Source: Candidatus Gastranaerophilales bacterium (GTDB lineage Bacteria; Cyanobacteriota; Vampirovibrionia; Gastranaerophilales; Gastranaerophilaceae). Taken from it: DNA of 64,000 bases. Made by a program: the position numbers and the translations under genes. Position 1 is the stretch's first letter. Each line of letters starts with the position of its first letter. Location of the stretch: NCBI GenBank assembly GCA_028693235.1, contig JAQUVW010000004.1, positions 124,001 through 188,000 on the forward strand, given 5' to 3'. Below, in pieces: positions 8,377 to 16,230 of this stretch. The notes below the pieces were generated by a model, which worked only from the letters and a program-made list of their open reading frames with translations, was not told the origin of the DNA and did no database searches.

Positions 8377-8565
8377 CTAATCTAAGAGAGCTTCCAAAAT
8401 ATTTGCATTTTTCATAGCTAATGAATTTTCTCTAACTTTTTGTTTGTGTATATAAGTTCTCAAAGCTTCACGAATTAATTCGCTTCTTGAACGATTTTCG
8501 TTGTCAGCAACTGAATCGATTTTTGATAAAAATTCTTCGGGCATTGAAATTAAAACTCTAGCCAT
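8377..8565 (-). CDS. Ribbon-helix-helix (CopG-type) regulator
   Basis: 62 residues. 'ARVLISMPEEFLSKIDSVADNENRSRSELIREALRTYIHKQK' is a textbook RHH fold: a beta strand for DNA contact, then helix, a 'NRSRSELIREAL' turn and a second helix. Such proteins are either antitoxins or stand-alone regulators. No toxin gene lies directly downstream; downstream is the terminator region. Upstream there are three short direct repeats (8636-8681) that could be its binding sites. No toxin partner is recognisable, so I call it a regulator. Confidence 0.8.
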   Translation of the reverse strand: MARVLISMPEEFLSKIDSVADNENRSRSELIREALRTYIHKQKVRENSLAMKNANILEALLD

Positions 8566-8635
8566 AATAGTCCTCTTTCTATATTTTTTAATATTTTGTT
8601 TTTCTCTGTAATTCGCTGTCTTTTATGTGGTGTAA

Positions 8636-8681
8636 TCTCTCGTCTTAATTGTCTCTCGTGTGGTTTTGTTTTATCTCTCTT
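8636..8681. repeat. Short direct repeats upstream of the RHH gene (candidate operator)
   Basis: TCTCTCGT at 8636-8643 and 8652-8659, and TCTCTCTT at 8674-8681, with TGTGGT at 8626 and 8659. RHH proteins typically bind short direct or inverted repeats cooperatively. The repeats lie 70-115 bases upstream of the RHH start codon. The 8566-8828 intergenic stretch contains no convincing gene. Confidence 0.35.
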
Positions 8682-8828
8682 ACTCTTATATAAAAACATA
8701 GAAGAATAGAAAATTGCTATATTAAGTATATACATTTTCACGACAAAACAAACTGGAATAGGCACAACTCTTGTTGTATCAAGGGTTTCAAGATTATTTC
8801 AAGAGAGAGTATTTTTTGTAATATTTCG

Positions 8829-9050
8829 TTACAAAATAAAATCCAAAGAGCGTAAATCCTCATAAGTGACGCCACTTTCAGCCAGTTCTTCAGCAGAAAT
8901 ACCAAACAAAGAAATTAAATTTTTAGCTTCTTCAGACAACCTGTTCTCGTTAATTTCAGATGAAACAATTTCAATTGCATCTTCTCTATGCATAGTAAGG
9001 TCAATCGTATTTTTATTCTTGTTGAATATTCTTCTTTTCGATTTACCCAT
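8829..9050 (-). CDS. Small hypothetical protein
   Basis: 73 residues: a basic start (MGKSKRRIFNKNKN), then an acidic, helical body, 'REDAIEIVSSEINENRLSEEAKNLISLFGISAEELAESGVTYEDLRSLDFIL'. The start is supported by AGGTGA six bases upstream. The C-terminal 'LFGISAEELAESGVTYEDL' resembles short UBA- or LEM-like helical turns but I cannot assign a family. It lies in an accessory stretch beside gene remnants. Confidence 0.5.
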   Translation of the reverse strand: MGKSKRRIFNKNKNTIDLTMHREDAIEIVSSEINENRLSEEAKNLISLFGISAEELAESGVTYEDLRSLDFIL

Positions 9051-9225
9051 AAATTCACCTAATTATTATTAAAGTCAATTTTACGTGCTAAAGAAAAATA
9101 AGCAAACATAAAAAAGAGAAAATACTAGGGAGCACGGCTTATACAAAAGTATGTTTTTATCAAGAAATATAAGGCAAAGCCGTTACCTATCAATGAGTGT
9201 ACAGCTTAGAGCCGAGATAGATTAA

Positions 9226-9336
9226 GAAACAGCATTTTCTATTGCAGAAGCTTTATTTACGCTGATGATAACAAGCTGAATGCTCTCAGCTATTGTGCCG
9301 GCTGTAACAAAAACAAGTCCGAAAATTAAGCATTAA
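9226..9336 (+). pseudogene. Decayed prepilin N-terminus
   Basis: Reading in one frame gives 'AFSIAEALFTLMITS', stop (TGA at 9277), then 'MLSAIVPAVTK'. Aligned to the intact prepilins here (AFTLAEVLITLVIIG, VIAAMTIPALLN), conserved positions match: AF, AE, L, TL, the single I, then P-A. It has a stop in the hydrophobic helix and a stop codon at 9223 directly before it, with no start codon. Part of an 850-base stretch (9051-9900) with no intact gene. Confidence 0.6.
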
Positions 9337-9423
9337 TTGATAGACTTCCGAGAAAAAGCAGCTAGTGGAATGACAAATATAGACAATATATCTTTTGATA
9401 GAATAAGCAATATAGAAATAGGA

Positions 9424-9448
9424 GTTGAGCTCTTATAAAGAGCTCAAC
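9424..9448. terminator. Strong hairpin inside the remnant region
   Basis: GTTGAGCTCTT-ata-AAGAGCTCAAC: a perfect 11-base stem with a 3-base loop, followed by TGGTTTT. It is a probable rho-independent terminator lying between two gene remnants. Confidence 0.6.
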
Positions 9449-9465
9449 TGGTTTTAAATTTATAA

Positions 9466-9654
9466 ACAAGGCGTTTTGCAGATACTCTTAAAACAGATAC
9501 CAATCGATTATATATTGCTTCTGACTTATTTCCGCAAGTAACAAATTCTTTGATTTGGGGTAATTTTAATAAAAATACAGTTGAAATTAATGGTTCACTT
9601 CTAAAAACTACAAGTGGAACTATATCTGATGAAAGAATGAAAAATATAAAATAA
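9466..9654 (+). pseudogene. Remnant of S74 / endosialidase-chaperone (tail-fibre type) domain
   Basis: A 62-codon frame without a start codon, containing '...YIASDLFPQVTNSLIWGNF' and ending 'GTISDERMKNIK', then stop. 'SDERxKNI' is the hallmark around the autocleavage serine of the peptidase S74 intramolecular chaperone domain of phage tail spikes and related surface fibres. After a frameshift at about 9650 the reading continues as 'ILCVDTNEILYAVVNSTNQLYALL' to about 9770, so the domain seems broken. Together with the prepilin remnant 150 bases upstream, this may be one decayed fibre-like surface gene. Confidence 0.6.
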
Positions 9655-9900
9655 TTCTTTGCGTTGATACAAATGAAATTTTATACGCCGTTGTAAATTC
9701 TACCAACCAATTATACGCCCTTCTATTAAGCGTGGGGCTTTTTAAAATCAGTTGCTTCAAACAAAATTTTCGACATTCATTAAGTTTTGTAAAAGATACT
9801 CTCTCCGAGGTTAATTAAAAAAATTCAGTTTCATTGTATAAATGTGCCTAATAAGCATGACCTAAATGTAAATAATTCCGATAGGAAGTAGCAAAAAACA

Positions 9901-10266
9901 ATGAAAAAAAGCTTTAATACTAAATATATTAAAACTTTTGGACATATCAAAAAATTAATTTGGTATGTTGCCCAAGAAACGACCCATATTGAGCCTACGG
10001 ATGTTATTTATTATGACCAAAAACTTGCACTCCAATGCAATGCAGGAAGAATGTCTGATATAATTGCAGATGTCTTAAAAAATGAATTTTCAGACAAAAT
10101 TACAAACTCTGAATTCTACAATTTATTGTTATACGTACTTACTAACAAATTATGTACTTTGCAATCTATCAAAAATGTTTTATCATATAAAAAGAAACAA
10201 AATATAAAAGAAATACAAGATGTTAGCTTTAACAACGGAGAGGTTCAGCTAAAATGTTTAATTTAA
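9901..10266 (+). CDS. Hypothetical protein, tandem pair member 1
   Basis: 121 residues, AGGAAG site upstream. Mostly helical: 'KTFGHIKKLIWYVAQETTHIEPTDVIYYDQKLALQCNAGRMSDIIADVLKNEFSDKITNSEFYNLLLYVLTNKLCT'. It shares spacing and wording with the next gene ('LIWYVAQ' with 'LKWLMFSQ'; 'IADVLKNEFSDKI' with 'VKEMLIKEFSADI'; 'LLLYVLTNK' with 'LLVDAVVHN'), so the two look like diverged duplicates. It overlaps the next gene by 13 bases. No known family or motif; no membrane segment. Confidence 0.6.
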   Translation: MKKSFNTKYIKTFGHIKKLIWYVAQETTHIEPTDVIYYDQKLALQCNAGRMSDIIADVLKNEFSDKITNSEFYNLLLYVLTNKLCTLQSIKNVLSYKKKQNIKEIQDVSFNNGEVQLKCLI

Positions 10267-10553
10267 AAAATTTAAAAATCGTAAAAGAACTTAAAAATAT
10301 TCAACCTAAACTTAAATGGCTGATGTTCTCGCAAATTCAAGATTATAAAATAAATTCAAATTATGTCGACATGATTTGTAACGACAAAGAAAAAGAAATA
10401 AATTACGACAACGAGCACCTTGAAACCATGGTCAAAGAAATGTTGATAAAAGAATTCTCAGCTGATATCAAAAATTTAAAATCCTTCGACCTACTTGTCG
10501 ACGCCGTTGTTCATAACATCAAAAAAAAGCAACTCGCTAAATACTCCGATTAG
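10254..10553 (+). CDS. Hypothetical protein, tandem pair member 2
   Basis: 99 residues, GGAGAGG site within the end of the preceding gene (13-base overlap, coupled translation). Body: 'LKWLMFSQIQDYKINSNYVDMICNDKEKEINYDNEHLETMVKEMLIKEFSADIKNLKSFDLLVDAVVHNIKKKQ'. Related to the preceding gene as noted there. Followed by a strong terminator at 10591, so the two genes form a self-contained two-gene unit. Function unknown. Confidence 0.6.
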   Translation: MFNLKNLKIVKELKNIQPKLKWLMFSQIQDYKINSNYVDMICNDKEKEINYDNEHLETMVKEMLIKEFSADIKNLKSFDLLVDAVVHNIKKKQLAKYSD

Positions 10554-10590
10554 TACTATTAAAGATTAAACACTATAACTATTTTTGAAT

Positions 10591-10626
10591 AATACTTGCA
10601 GGCAATGCAAGTATTATTTTTTTTCT
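10591..10626. terminator. Rho-independent terminator
   Basis: AATACTTGCA-ggcaa-TGCAAGTATT (perfect 10-base stem) followed by ATTTTTTTTC. Ends the tandem hypothetical pair. Confidence 0.9.
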
Positions 10627-10661
10627 GCAAAATATCTAAGTACAGCTATAGGAGAAAAGAC

Positions 10662-11126
10662 ATGAAATACCTGATTAAAAAACCCGACACCTTTTTAAAC
10701 GCCCTCAACGATGATATAAACTCCATTCTTCACAAGAGTTTTGACAATATGTTCCCTGAATATATTTTCCAAAAGGAATTAAGCGGAATAGCTATGCCCA
10801 TTGACGTTCAAGAATTTGAAGACTCTTATAAACTAAAAGTTGAACTTCCCGGCATTAAAAAAGACGATATCAATGTTGATATCACAAAAAACTCTGTAAC
10901 CATTGATGCAGAAAAACAAACAGAAAAAGAAGAACAAGACAAAAAGAAAAAATATCATAAATCTGAATTTCGCTACGGGAAATATTCAAGAACCATCTAC
11001 TTCCCTGAAGAAATAAATGTTTCAGATACAAAAGCAAAATTAAAAAACGGCATACTAAATATTTGCCTTCCCAAACTTGAAAAAGAAGAACACAAAAAAA
11101 GCAAGCTTGAAATTGAAGATAAATAA
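10662..11126 (+). CDS. Small heat shock protein, Hsp20 family
   Basis: 154 residues from the ATG at 10662 (GGAG eight bases upstream; a longer frame from 10596 would run through the terminator). The alpha-crystallin domain spans about residues 42-145: 'PIDVQEFEDSYKLKVELPGIKKDDINVDITKNSVTIDAEK', then 'YGKYSRTIYFPEEINVSDTKAKLKNGILNICLPKLE', including the conserved 'A.LKNGIL.I.LPK' signature. ATP-independent holdase chaperone in the cytoplasm, binding unfolding proteins. No clear heat-shock operator (CIRCE or ROSE-like) was recognised upstream. Stands alone. Confidence 0.93.
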   Translation: MKYLIKKPDTFLNALNDDINSILHKSFDNMFPEYIFQKELSGIAMPIDVQEFEDSYKLKVELPGIKKDDINVDITKNSVTIDAEKQTEKEEQDKKKKYHKSEFRYGKYSRTIYFPEEINVSDTKAKLKNGILNICLPKLEKEEHKKSKLEIEDK

Positions 11127-11175
11127 CATATAATGGATAAGTTCCCCCAAAAAGATAATAAAAAGGAGTTTATCT

Positions 11176-11424
11176 ATGACAACAATTTTAGGTATCAAAA
11201 TGAACAGCCGTGTTGAAAACGCTGAAAATTTTCAAGCTATCTTAACAAAATACGGATGTTCCATAAAAACCCGTGTGGGATTACATCGAGCAGACAAAAT
11301 AACTTGTTCTCCTTATGGAATAATTTTGCTTGATATTACTGATGAAAATGATGCAAGAGCCATTGAAAAAGAACTTTTAAATATAAGCGAAATTGAACTT
11401 CAAAAAATGGTTTTCGATGACTAA
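11176..11424 (+). CDS. TM1266-like ACT-type protein (iron-only hydrogenase system regulator family)
   Basis: 82 residues with an ACT-like beta-alpha-beta-beta-alpha-beta pattern: 'TTILGIKMNSRVENAENFQAILTKYGCSIKTRVGLHRADKITCSPYGIILLDITDENDARAIEKELLNISEIELQKMVF'. This matches the general form of TM1266 proteins ('G.I..I...E....N.IL..YG..I..R.G...'), small proteins that accompany [FeFe]-hydrogenase maturation genes. A HydE maturase lies 3.2 kb away on the other strand. GGAG site upstream. Ligand and target unknown. Confidence 0.6.
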   Translation: MTTILGIKMNSRVENAENFQAILTKYGCSIKTRVGLHRADKITCSPYGIILLDITDENDARAIEKELLNISEIELQKMVFDD

Positions 11425-11460
11425 TCCTTTTTGACATCATAGAAATATAAGGTAAGTAGC

Positions 11461-12837
11461 ATGACAAAAAAAATAGTAATAATCGGTGGTGGTGCAGCGG
11501 GACCGAAAGCAGCCGCAAAACTTCGCCGTGAAAACCCTGATTATATTATAGATTTATTTACAGATGAAGACATTATATCTTATTCTGCGTGTGGCTTACC
11601 TTATTTTATCGAAGGCATAATTGACGATATAAACAAACTCATCGTCAGAACTCCTGAACAATTTGAAAAACAAAATATACATATCCACCTGAACAAAAAA
11701 TGTATAAAAGTTGAACCGCAAAAAAGACATGTACTTATAAAAAATTTAAAAACAGAAACAGAAAAAACTGTAAATTATGATATTTTGGTGTTGGCAACAG
11801 GTGCAAGACCATTTATTCCTCCTATTGAAAATATAGCTTTGAAAAATGTCTTTTCTCTAAGAAAGCTTTCTGATGGGATAAATATCAAAAACGCAATGCT
11901 TAACTCAAAAAAAGTCACGATTATCGGGGGGGGATATATTTCTATTGAACTCATAGAAGCCTTTGTGGCAAACCACCTTGAAGTGACAGTTATAGAGCCA
12001 AACAAATACATTATGAATACTTTTGACCCTGAGATTTCTCAGATTATACAAAATCATGTACTTCAAATGACAAAAGGACAAGTTTATATACTAAACGAAG
12101 ATAGAGCGGTAAAATTTGAAGGAAAAAATGGAATTGTAAAACAGGTTATCACACAAAAGGGTAAAGCGATAAACACTGATATGGTAGTTATTGCAGCAGG
12201 GGTTGTTCCGAACACGGAATTTTTAAATGGCACAGACCTCAAAAAAGGCTGCTACAACACAATCTGGGTAAACAATCACCTTAAAACAAGTGCATCTGCA
12301 ATATTTGCAGCAGGTGACTGCGTTGAAAAGACCAATCAAATAACAAAAAACCCATGTTGGATACCGTTGGGCTCTATAGCCAATAAAGAAGGACGTTGTG
12401 CTGCACTCAATATTTCTGATAATGACTGCTCGTTTGAAGGTGTTCTTGGCTCTGCAGTAAGCAGATTTTTTTCATTCACAATGTCCCAAACCGGTGTAAC
12501 AGAAAAAGAAGCCAAAGCAAAAGGGTATGAAGTTGTAACAGCTACTGTCACAAAAAAAGACAAAGCAGGCTACATGCCTGACGTAGAGAACATCACATTA
12601 AAACTGGTGGTAGACAAGAGTTCACGATTAATATTCGGAGCACAAGCGATAGGTTGTGGAGAAGCGAATCAGAGAATAAACACTGTCAGCTCAGCCATCG
12701 GGAACGGGACAAGAATAGATAATTTTCTCAATTTAGACCTTCCATATTCCCCACCGTATTCACCAGCTATAGATCCATTGTTAAACGCCGCTCAAATCAT
12801 TTTTGACAAGCTTGAAAGTAATAAAGAATGCAGTTAA
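11461..12837 (+). CDS. NADH oxidase / CoA-disulfide reductase-like flavoprotein
   Basis: 458 residues, class III pyridine nucleotide-disulfide oxidoreductase layout. FAD motif 'KIVIIGGGAAGPKAAAKLRR' at the N-terminus; single redox cysteine in 'SYSACGLPYFI' (about residue 43), the position used by Nox, NPSH and CoA-disulfide reductases; NAD(P)H motif 'KVTIIGGGYISIEL' (about 150); 'IFAAGDCVE' (second FAD contact); C-terminal dimerisation domain. It could reduce O2, polysulfide or CoA disulfide; sequence alone does not decide. Probably helps an anaerobe cope with oxygen or thiol stress. Ends overlapping the convergent metallophosphatase by 4 bases. Confidence 0.85.
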   Translation: MTKKIVIIGGGAAGPKAAAKLRRENPDYIIDLFTDEDIISYSACGLPYFIEGIIDDINKLIVRTPEQFEKQNIHIHLNKKCIKVEPQKRHVLIKNLKTETEKTVNYDILVLATGARPFIPPIENIALKNVFSLRKLSDGINIKNAMLNSKKVTIIGGGYISIELIEAFVANHLEVTVIEPNKYIMNTFDPEISQIIQNHVLQMTKGQVYILNEDRAVKFEGKNGIVKQVITQKGKAINTDMVVIAAGVVPNTEFLNGTDLKKGCYNTIWVNNHLKTSASAIFAAGDCVEKTNQITKNPCWIPLGSIANKEGRCAALNISDNDCSFEGVLGSAVSRFFSFTMSQTGVTEKEAKAKGYEVVTATVTKKDKAGYMPDVENITLKLVVDKSSRLIFGAQAIGCGEANQRINTVSSAIGNGTRIDNFLNLDLPYSPPYSPAIDPLLNAAQIIFDKLESNKECS

Positions 12838-14534
12838 ACAATTCTTTTTTCTTTAGTTTTGTCCGTAATTAAAAGATTGTAGTCAATTTCTTCTAAATAA
12901 TTACGAAATAGCTCATCATAGGTCTTGTGAAGCGGAACGAAATTTTCACGAATTTTTTTCGGATATTCGATATCGTCTTTGATTAAATATTTTTCAGCGA
13001 TAGCCATTGTGTAATCTTTTTCGGGATTTATTTTAACGAATGATGATTTTTCATTTTTGTTCCTGATTTTCACAGCATCGTAGGCGGTTTTATGTTTTTC
13101 TTCGCCCGATAGAATTTTTTCAAGCAAAGTTCTGTCGACTTTTATATCAGACCAATGGATTATAGTATTTCTGGTTTTAGCGGCGATATTACCTTTAACA
13201 TTTTCGACAATAAGCCCTACCAAATCTTCTCCTTTAACTTTTCCGACTTCGACGCCTGATAAATCTTCGCTGACGCCATCAAATATCTTCATCATATCGA
13301 GGTTATTTGAGCCGTTTTTAAGCCCTCCGCGAATAATAGAAGATTGAACACCTACAATGTCTATATCTGGGACATCTTCTCTGACAGAGCGTTTTATAGC
13401 ACTTGTCAAATAATTTGCTAAATAACTGTTGGCATAACGGATGTCATTGTCATAGGGCAATTCTTCAAGTTCTTTTTTCTTGTCGACAATGTTAATCAAA
13501 GGCTCCATATCTTTTTTGAAAGTTGCACCGAGGAGTTTTTTGACACCATTTGTTTCAAGATTATCCATCTTGTATAATTTAGTAAAATAGGTACTTGTTT
13601 CACGCTCAATATCGCCGTTTTTTTCAAGAGTAAGAGCAATAGATTTTACGAGCTCATTATCTTTTCCGAGAGAGCTTATTGAAGACAAACCTTTAGAAAT
13701 AGTCGAGCAGTCATGTTGATGAGCGTCAAATGTTTCATTTATTCCGGGGACTTCATCTCTAATCATTTTAGATATTTTTGTTCCCATATGAGAAGAAAAG
13801 AGAACAACGCCATTTGGATAACGTTCTTTAAAATCAGAAACTTTTTCATTCAAGACCTCAAATGTTTTTGTCAAATCTTCTTTTTTCAATTGAGCATCTT
13901 TTTTTTCTTGGTCATCAAAAAACGATAAACGCTTTAAAAGCCCGGGATTATAGAACTTCATAGTAGGGATAGTCGCACCCAAAATCATTACGTGGTGCTT
14001 ATAATCAGGGTCATCACTATCAGGGATAGAATATTCTTTTGAGTCAACCAGCGGCATTTTTTCTCTGGATAAATCTTTATAGATAGGCGATTTCCGTTTG
14101 TCGATATTTGAAACCACTGTTGTCATTTCTTTCATATCAACTAAATTCAACAAAGTATCATCGCCCCCGTCAAAGCAGTGGTTTCCAGGGGTATAAACGG
14201 CATCAAAGTTTGAATTTTTAGGCAAAAGATTTTTGACCTCTTGTATTAATTTTCTGAGAAATCTTTTCTGAATATTCCCGTTTGTAGACTCAGGATATGT
14301 TCTAAACCCTTTTTTGGAAGGATTAATATAGAAATCGCCTGCATTTACAAACAAATTCAATGTACTTTCATCCTCTGATTTTTGAAAAATGTCTTCTTTA
14401 TTTTCTTTGATTGTATTGAAGAAATCAGGCAACGTAGTCAAATTGCCATGATTATCAGAAGACGCCAAAATATTAACTCTTGCTGATTTAAAGCTGACAG
14501 CATTGGCTGTCGTGTTCAACACAGAAAATCTCAT
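12834..14534 (-). CDS. 5'-nucleotidase (UshA)-type metallophosphatase with SFK leader
   Basis: 566 residues. Metal motifs in order: 'ILASSDNHGN' (about residue 22), 'FVNAGDF', 'TPGNHCFDGGDD', 'FSSHMG' and 'FDAHQHD', matching the calcineurin-like two-metal site (DxH, GD, GNHxFD, SHxG, GHxH with small changes). The C-terminal half fits the 5'-nucleotidase substrate domain ('NSYLANYLTSAIKR', 'VGVQSSIIRGGL'). Instead of a signal peptide the N-terminus reads MRFSVLNTTANAVSFKS, like other proteins in this window. Location is therefore uncertain. Strong AAGGAG site. Product could be a nucleotidase or a sulfolytic relative. Confidence 0.8.
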   Translation of the reverse strand: MRFSVLNTTANAVSFKSARVNILASSDNHGNLTTLPDFFNTIKENKEDIFQKSEDESTLNLFVNAGDFYINPSKKGFRTYPESTNGNIQKRFLRKLIQEVKNLLPKNSNFDAVYTPGNHCFDGGDDTLLNLVDMKEMTTVVSNIDKRKSPIYKDLSREKMPLVDSKEYSIPDSDDPDYKHHVMILGATIPTMKFYNPGLLKRLSFFDDQEKKDAQLKKEDLTKTFEVLNEKVSDFKERYPNGVVLFSSHMGTKISKMIRDEVPGINETFDAHQHDCSTISKGLSSISSLGKDNELVKSIALTLEKNGDIERETSTYFTKLYKMDNLETNGVKKLLGATFKKDMEPLINIVDKKKELEELPYDNDIRYANSYLANYLTSAIKRSVREDVPDIDIVGVQSSIIRGGLKNGSNNLDMMKIFDGVSEDLSGVEVGKVKGEDLVGLIVENVKGNIAAKTRNTIIHWSDIKVDRTLLEKILSGEEKHKTAYDAVKIRNKNEKSSFVKINPEKDYTMAIAEKYLIKDDIEYPKKIRENFVPLHKTYDELFRNYLEEIDYNLLITDKTKEKRIV

Positions 14535-14653
14535 AACTCTCCTTGGGGGCAGTTGCAGAAAAAGCCCATATTTTTTATACCATTAGCAGAAGTATTAAAC
14601 CACTTCAAAATATTTTTTGCTGTTATTTTAAGAAAGTTTTACAATTCAGAAAA

Positions 14654-15685
14654 TCAGAATTTATAATTCAAGCTTTGCCCGAATTTTGAAGACACGGTGC
14701 GACCAATTGACTCAATTTTTGCCGTAATACAATTTCTACACTTGTCGGGAGTATCATTTACGCAAATTTTGCCGGGGTAAATTTCATATTTTTTGCGATA
14801 GTCACCCTCTGTTACGTTTGGCATAACGACATTTGCACCACTTTGTAAGGCAATAATTCTTCCGTTTTTGTTCAATGTTTCCATAGCAGTCGTCGCCGGA
14901 ATATTTATATTCGGCAAAAGCAATCTGGTTATAGCCATAACTTTTAAAGCCAACACAAAACTCCCGGTTGCTTCATTTACCAAAGGGGTATTTGGATTAG
15001 GGATAAAAGGTCCTATCCCAATCATATCAGCGTCAAGGGCTTTAAAATACAAGATATCACCAGCTAAAGACTCGATTGATTGAGCAGGAAGTCCGACAAG
15101 GCAGCCTGAGCCGACCTCATAGCCCAGTTTTTTTATATTCAAAAGGCAATTTTTTCTATTTTCTAAACTCATATTCGGGTGCATTTTTTTGTATAAAACA
15201 TCGTCTGTTGTTTCTATTCTTAAAAGATATCTATCTGCACCTGCTTCTTTTAGAGCTTTATATACCTCGAAAGATTTTTCGCCAATACTCAACGTTATTG
15301 CGATATTCAATTTTTTAATTTTTGAAATCAATTCACAAAACAAATCGATATCATAAGACGAATTCTCTCCTGATTGAAGGACAACTGTCTTGTAGCCTTG
15401 ATTTGAGGCATGTAAGGCAAAAGAGTATATTTCATCAAAAGATAAGTTATATCTTTCGATATCAGAATTATCGCGTCTTAAACCACAATATTTGCAATTA
15501 CAAGCACAAATATTGGAAAATTCTATCAATCCTCTTAAATGAACTTCATCTCCAACAAATTTTTGCCTAACAGCATTTGCAGCCTCAAATAAATCTTTAT
15601 CCGAGCCGGAATTTTTGAGCAAAGTTGTTATTTCGCCGAAATCAAGATTATGGAACTCTATAGCTTTTTCAATAATATCGTGCAT
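14654..15685 (-). CDS. hydE: [FeFe]-hydrogenase maturase HydE (radical SAM)
   Basis: 343 residues. The radical-SAM cluster motif is 'CACNCKYCG' (CxxxCxxC) in the phrase 'HLRGLIEFSNICACNCKYCGLRRDN', which with 'RYLLRIETTD' and 'GPFIPNPNTPL' is diagnostic of HydE and its close relatives (PylB, BioB group). HydE prepares the cysteine-derived ligand precursor for the hydrogenase H-cluster. It starts with the ATG at 15685, overlapping the queH stop by one base (TGATG). HydF, HydG and the hydrogenase itself are not in the window. Alternative: a HydE-like enzyme with another substrate. Confidence 0.85.
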   Translation of the reverse strand: MHDIIEKAIEFHNLDFGEITTLLKNSGSDKDLFEAANAVRQKFVGDEVHLRGLIEFSNICACNCKYCGLRRDNSDIERYNLSFDEIYSFALHASNQGYKTVVLQSGENSSYDIDLFCELISKIKKLNIAITLSIGEKSFEVYKALKEAGADRYLLRIETTDDVLYKKMHPNMSLENRKNCLLNIKKLGYEVGSGCLVGLPAQSIESLAGDILYFKALDADMIGIGPFIPNPNTPLVNEATGSFVLALKVMAITRLLLPNINIPATTAMETLNKNGRIIALQSGANVVMPNVTEGDYRKKYEIYPGKICVNDTPDKCRNCITAKIESIGRTVSSKFGQSLNYKF

Positions 15686-16227
15686 CAATTTTCCTTAAAT
15701 ATACTATACTCGCACCCGCAATAATTTTGCCTGTAGAAACCCTCTTTTTTAGAGATTTCCATTGTTTTTAAAAAGCCGTTTTGTTTTTTGAAATCTTCTT
15801 CTAAGAAATTCAAATCAAATTTTTCGGCAATACCTTTTCCAACCCCAAAAATTTGTTTAGAATTTTTATGCGGACTGACAGTCAAAGTAGTTGTAAAAGT
15901 GTCAATATTGAGTTTGATAGCTTTAGCAGCGGTTTGAAACAACCTGAGCTCAAAACAACGGGTACATCTTTTGCCTTTCTCGGGCTCATCTTCTAAACCA
16001 GCAATGTAATCGTACCAAACAGATGCGTCTTGTTTATCGATTAAGAGTTCTAAGCCCATTTTTTCACAGTATTTTTCAAGCTCTCTATATCGTTTCATAA
16101 ACTCGTCGGGCGGAAAAATATTCGGATTATAAAAATACAAAACAGGCTCATAATCCATTGATTTTAATTTTTCAATGCAATACCCCGCACAAGTGGCACA
16201 ACAGGCATGGAGCAATATTTTTTTCAT
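15685..16227 (-). CDS. queH: Epoxyqueuosine reductase QueH
   Basis: 180 residues. All QueH hallmarks are present: 'LLHACCATCAGYC' at the N-terminus, 'RCTRCFELRL', 'FTTTLTVSPHKNSKQI' and 'YCGCEYS' at the C-terminus, supplying cysteines for the Fe-S and second metal site. It performs the last step of queuosine synthesis in tRNA (reduction of epoxyqueuosine) and is the non-cobalamin counterpart of QueG. It lies between the VKOR gene (3-base gap) and hydE (one-base overlap), so the three are probably one transcript. Confidence 0.92.
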   Translation of the reverse strand: MKKILLHACCATCAGYCIEKLKSMDYEPVLYFYNPNIFPPDEFMKRYRELEKYCEKMGLELLIDKQDASVWYDYIAGLEDEPEKGKRCTRCFELRLFQTAAKAIKLNIDTFTTTLTVSPHKNSKQIFGVGKGIAEKFDLNFLEEDFKKQNGFLKTMEISKKEGFYRQNYCGCEYSIFKEN

Positions 16228-16230
16228 ACT

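Noticed and set aside
8550-8765. 71-codon minus-strand frame overlapping the RHH start
   Set aside because: No ribosome site, basic low-complexity tail, covers the putative operator repeats and overlaps the RHH start.
9051-9900. Prophage or phage tail cassette suggested by the S74 segment
   Set aside because: No capsid, terminase, integrase or lysis gene is near; the S74 domain also occurs in non-phage surface proteins.
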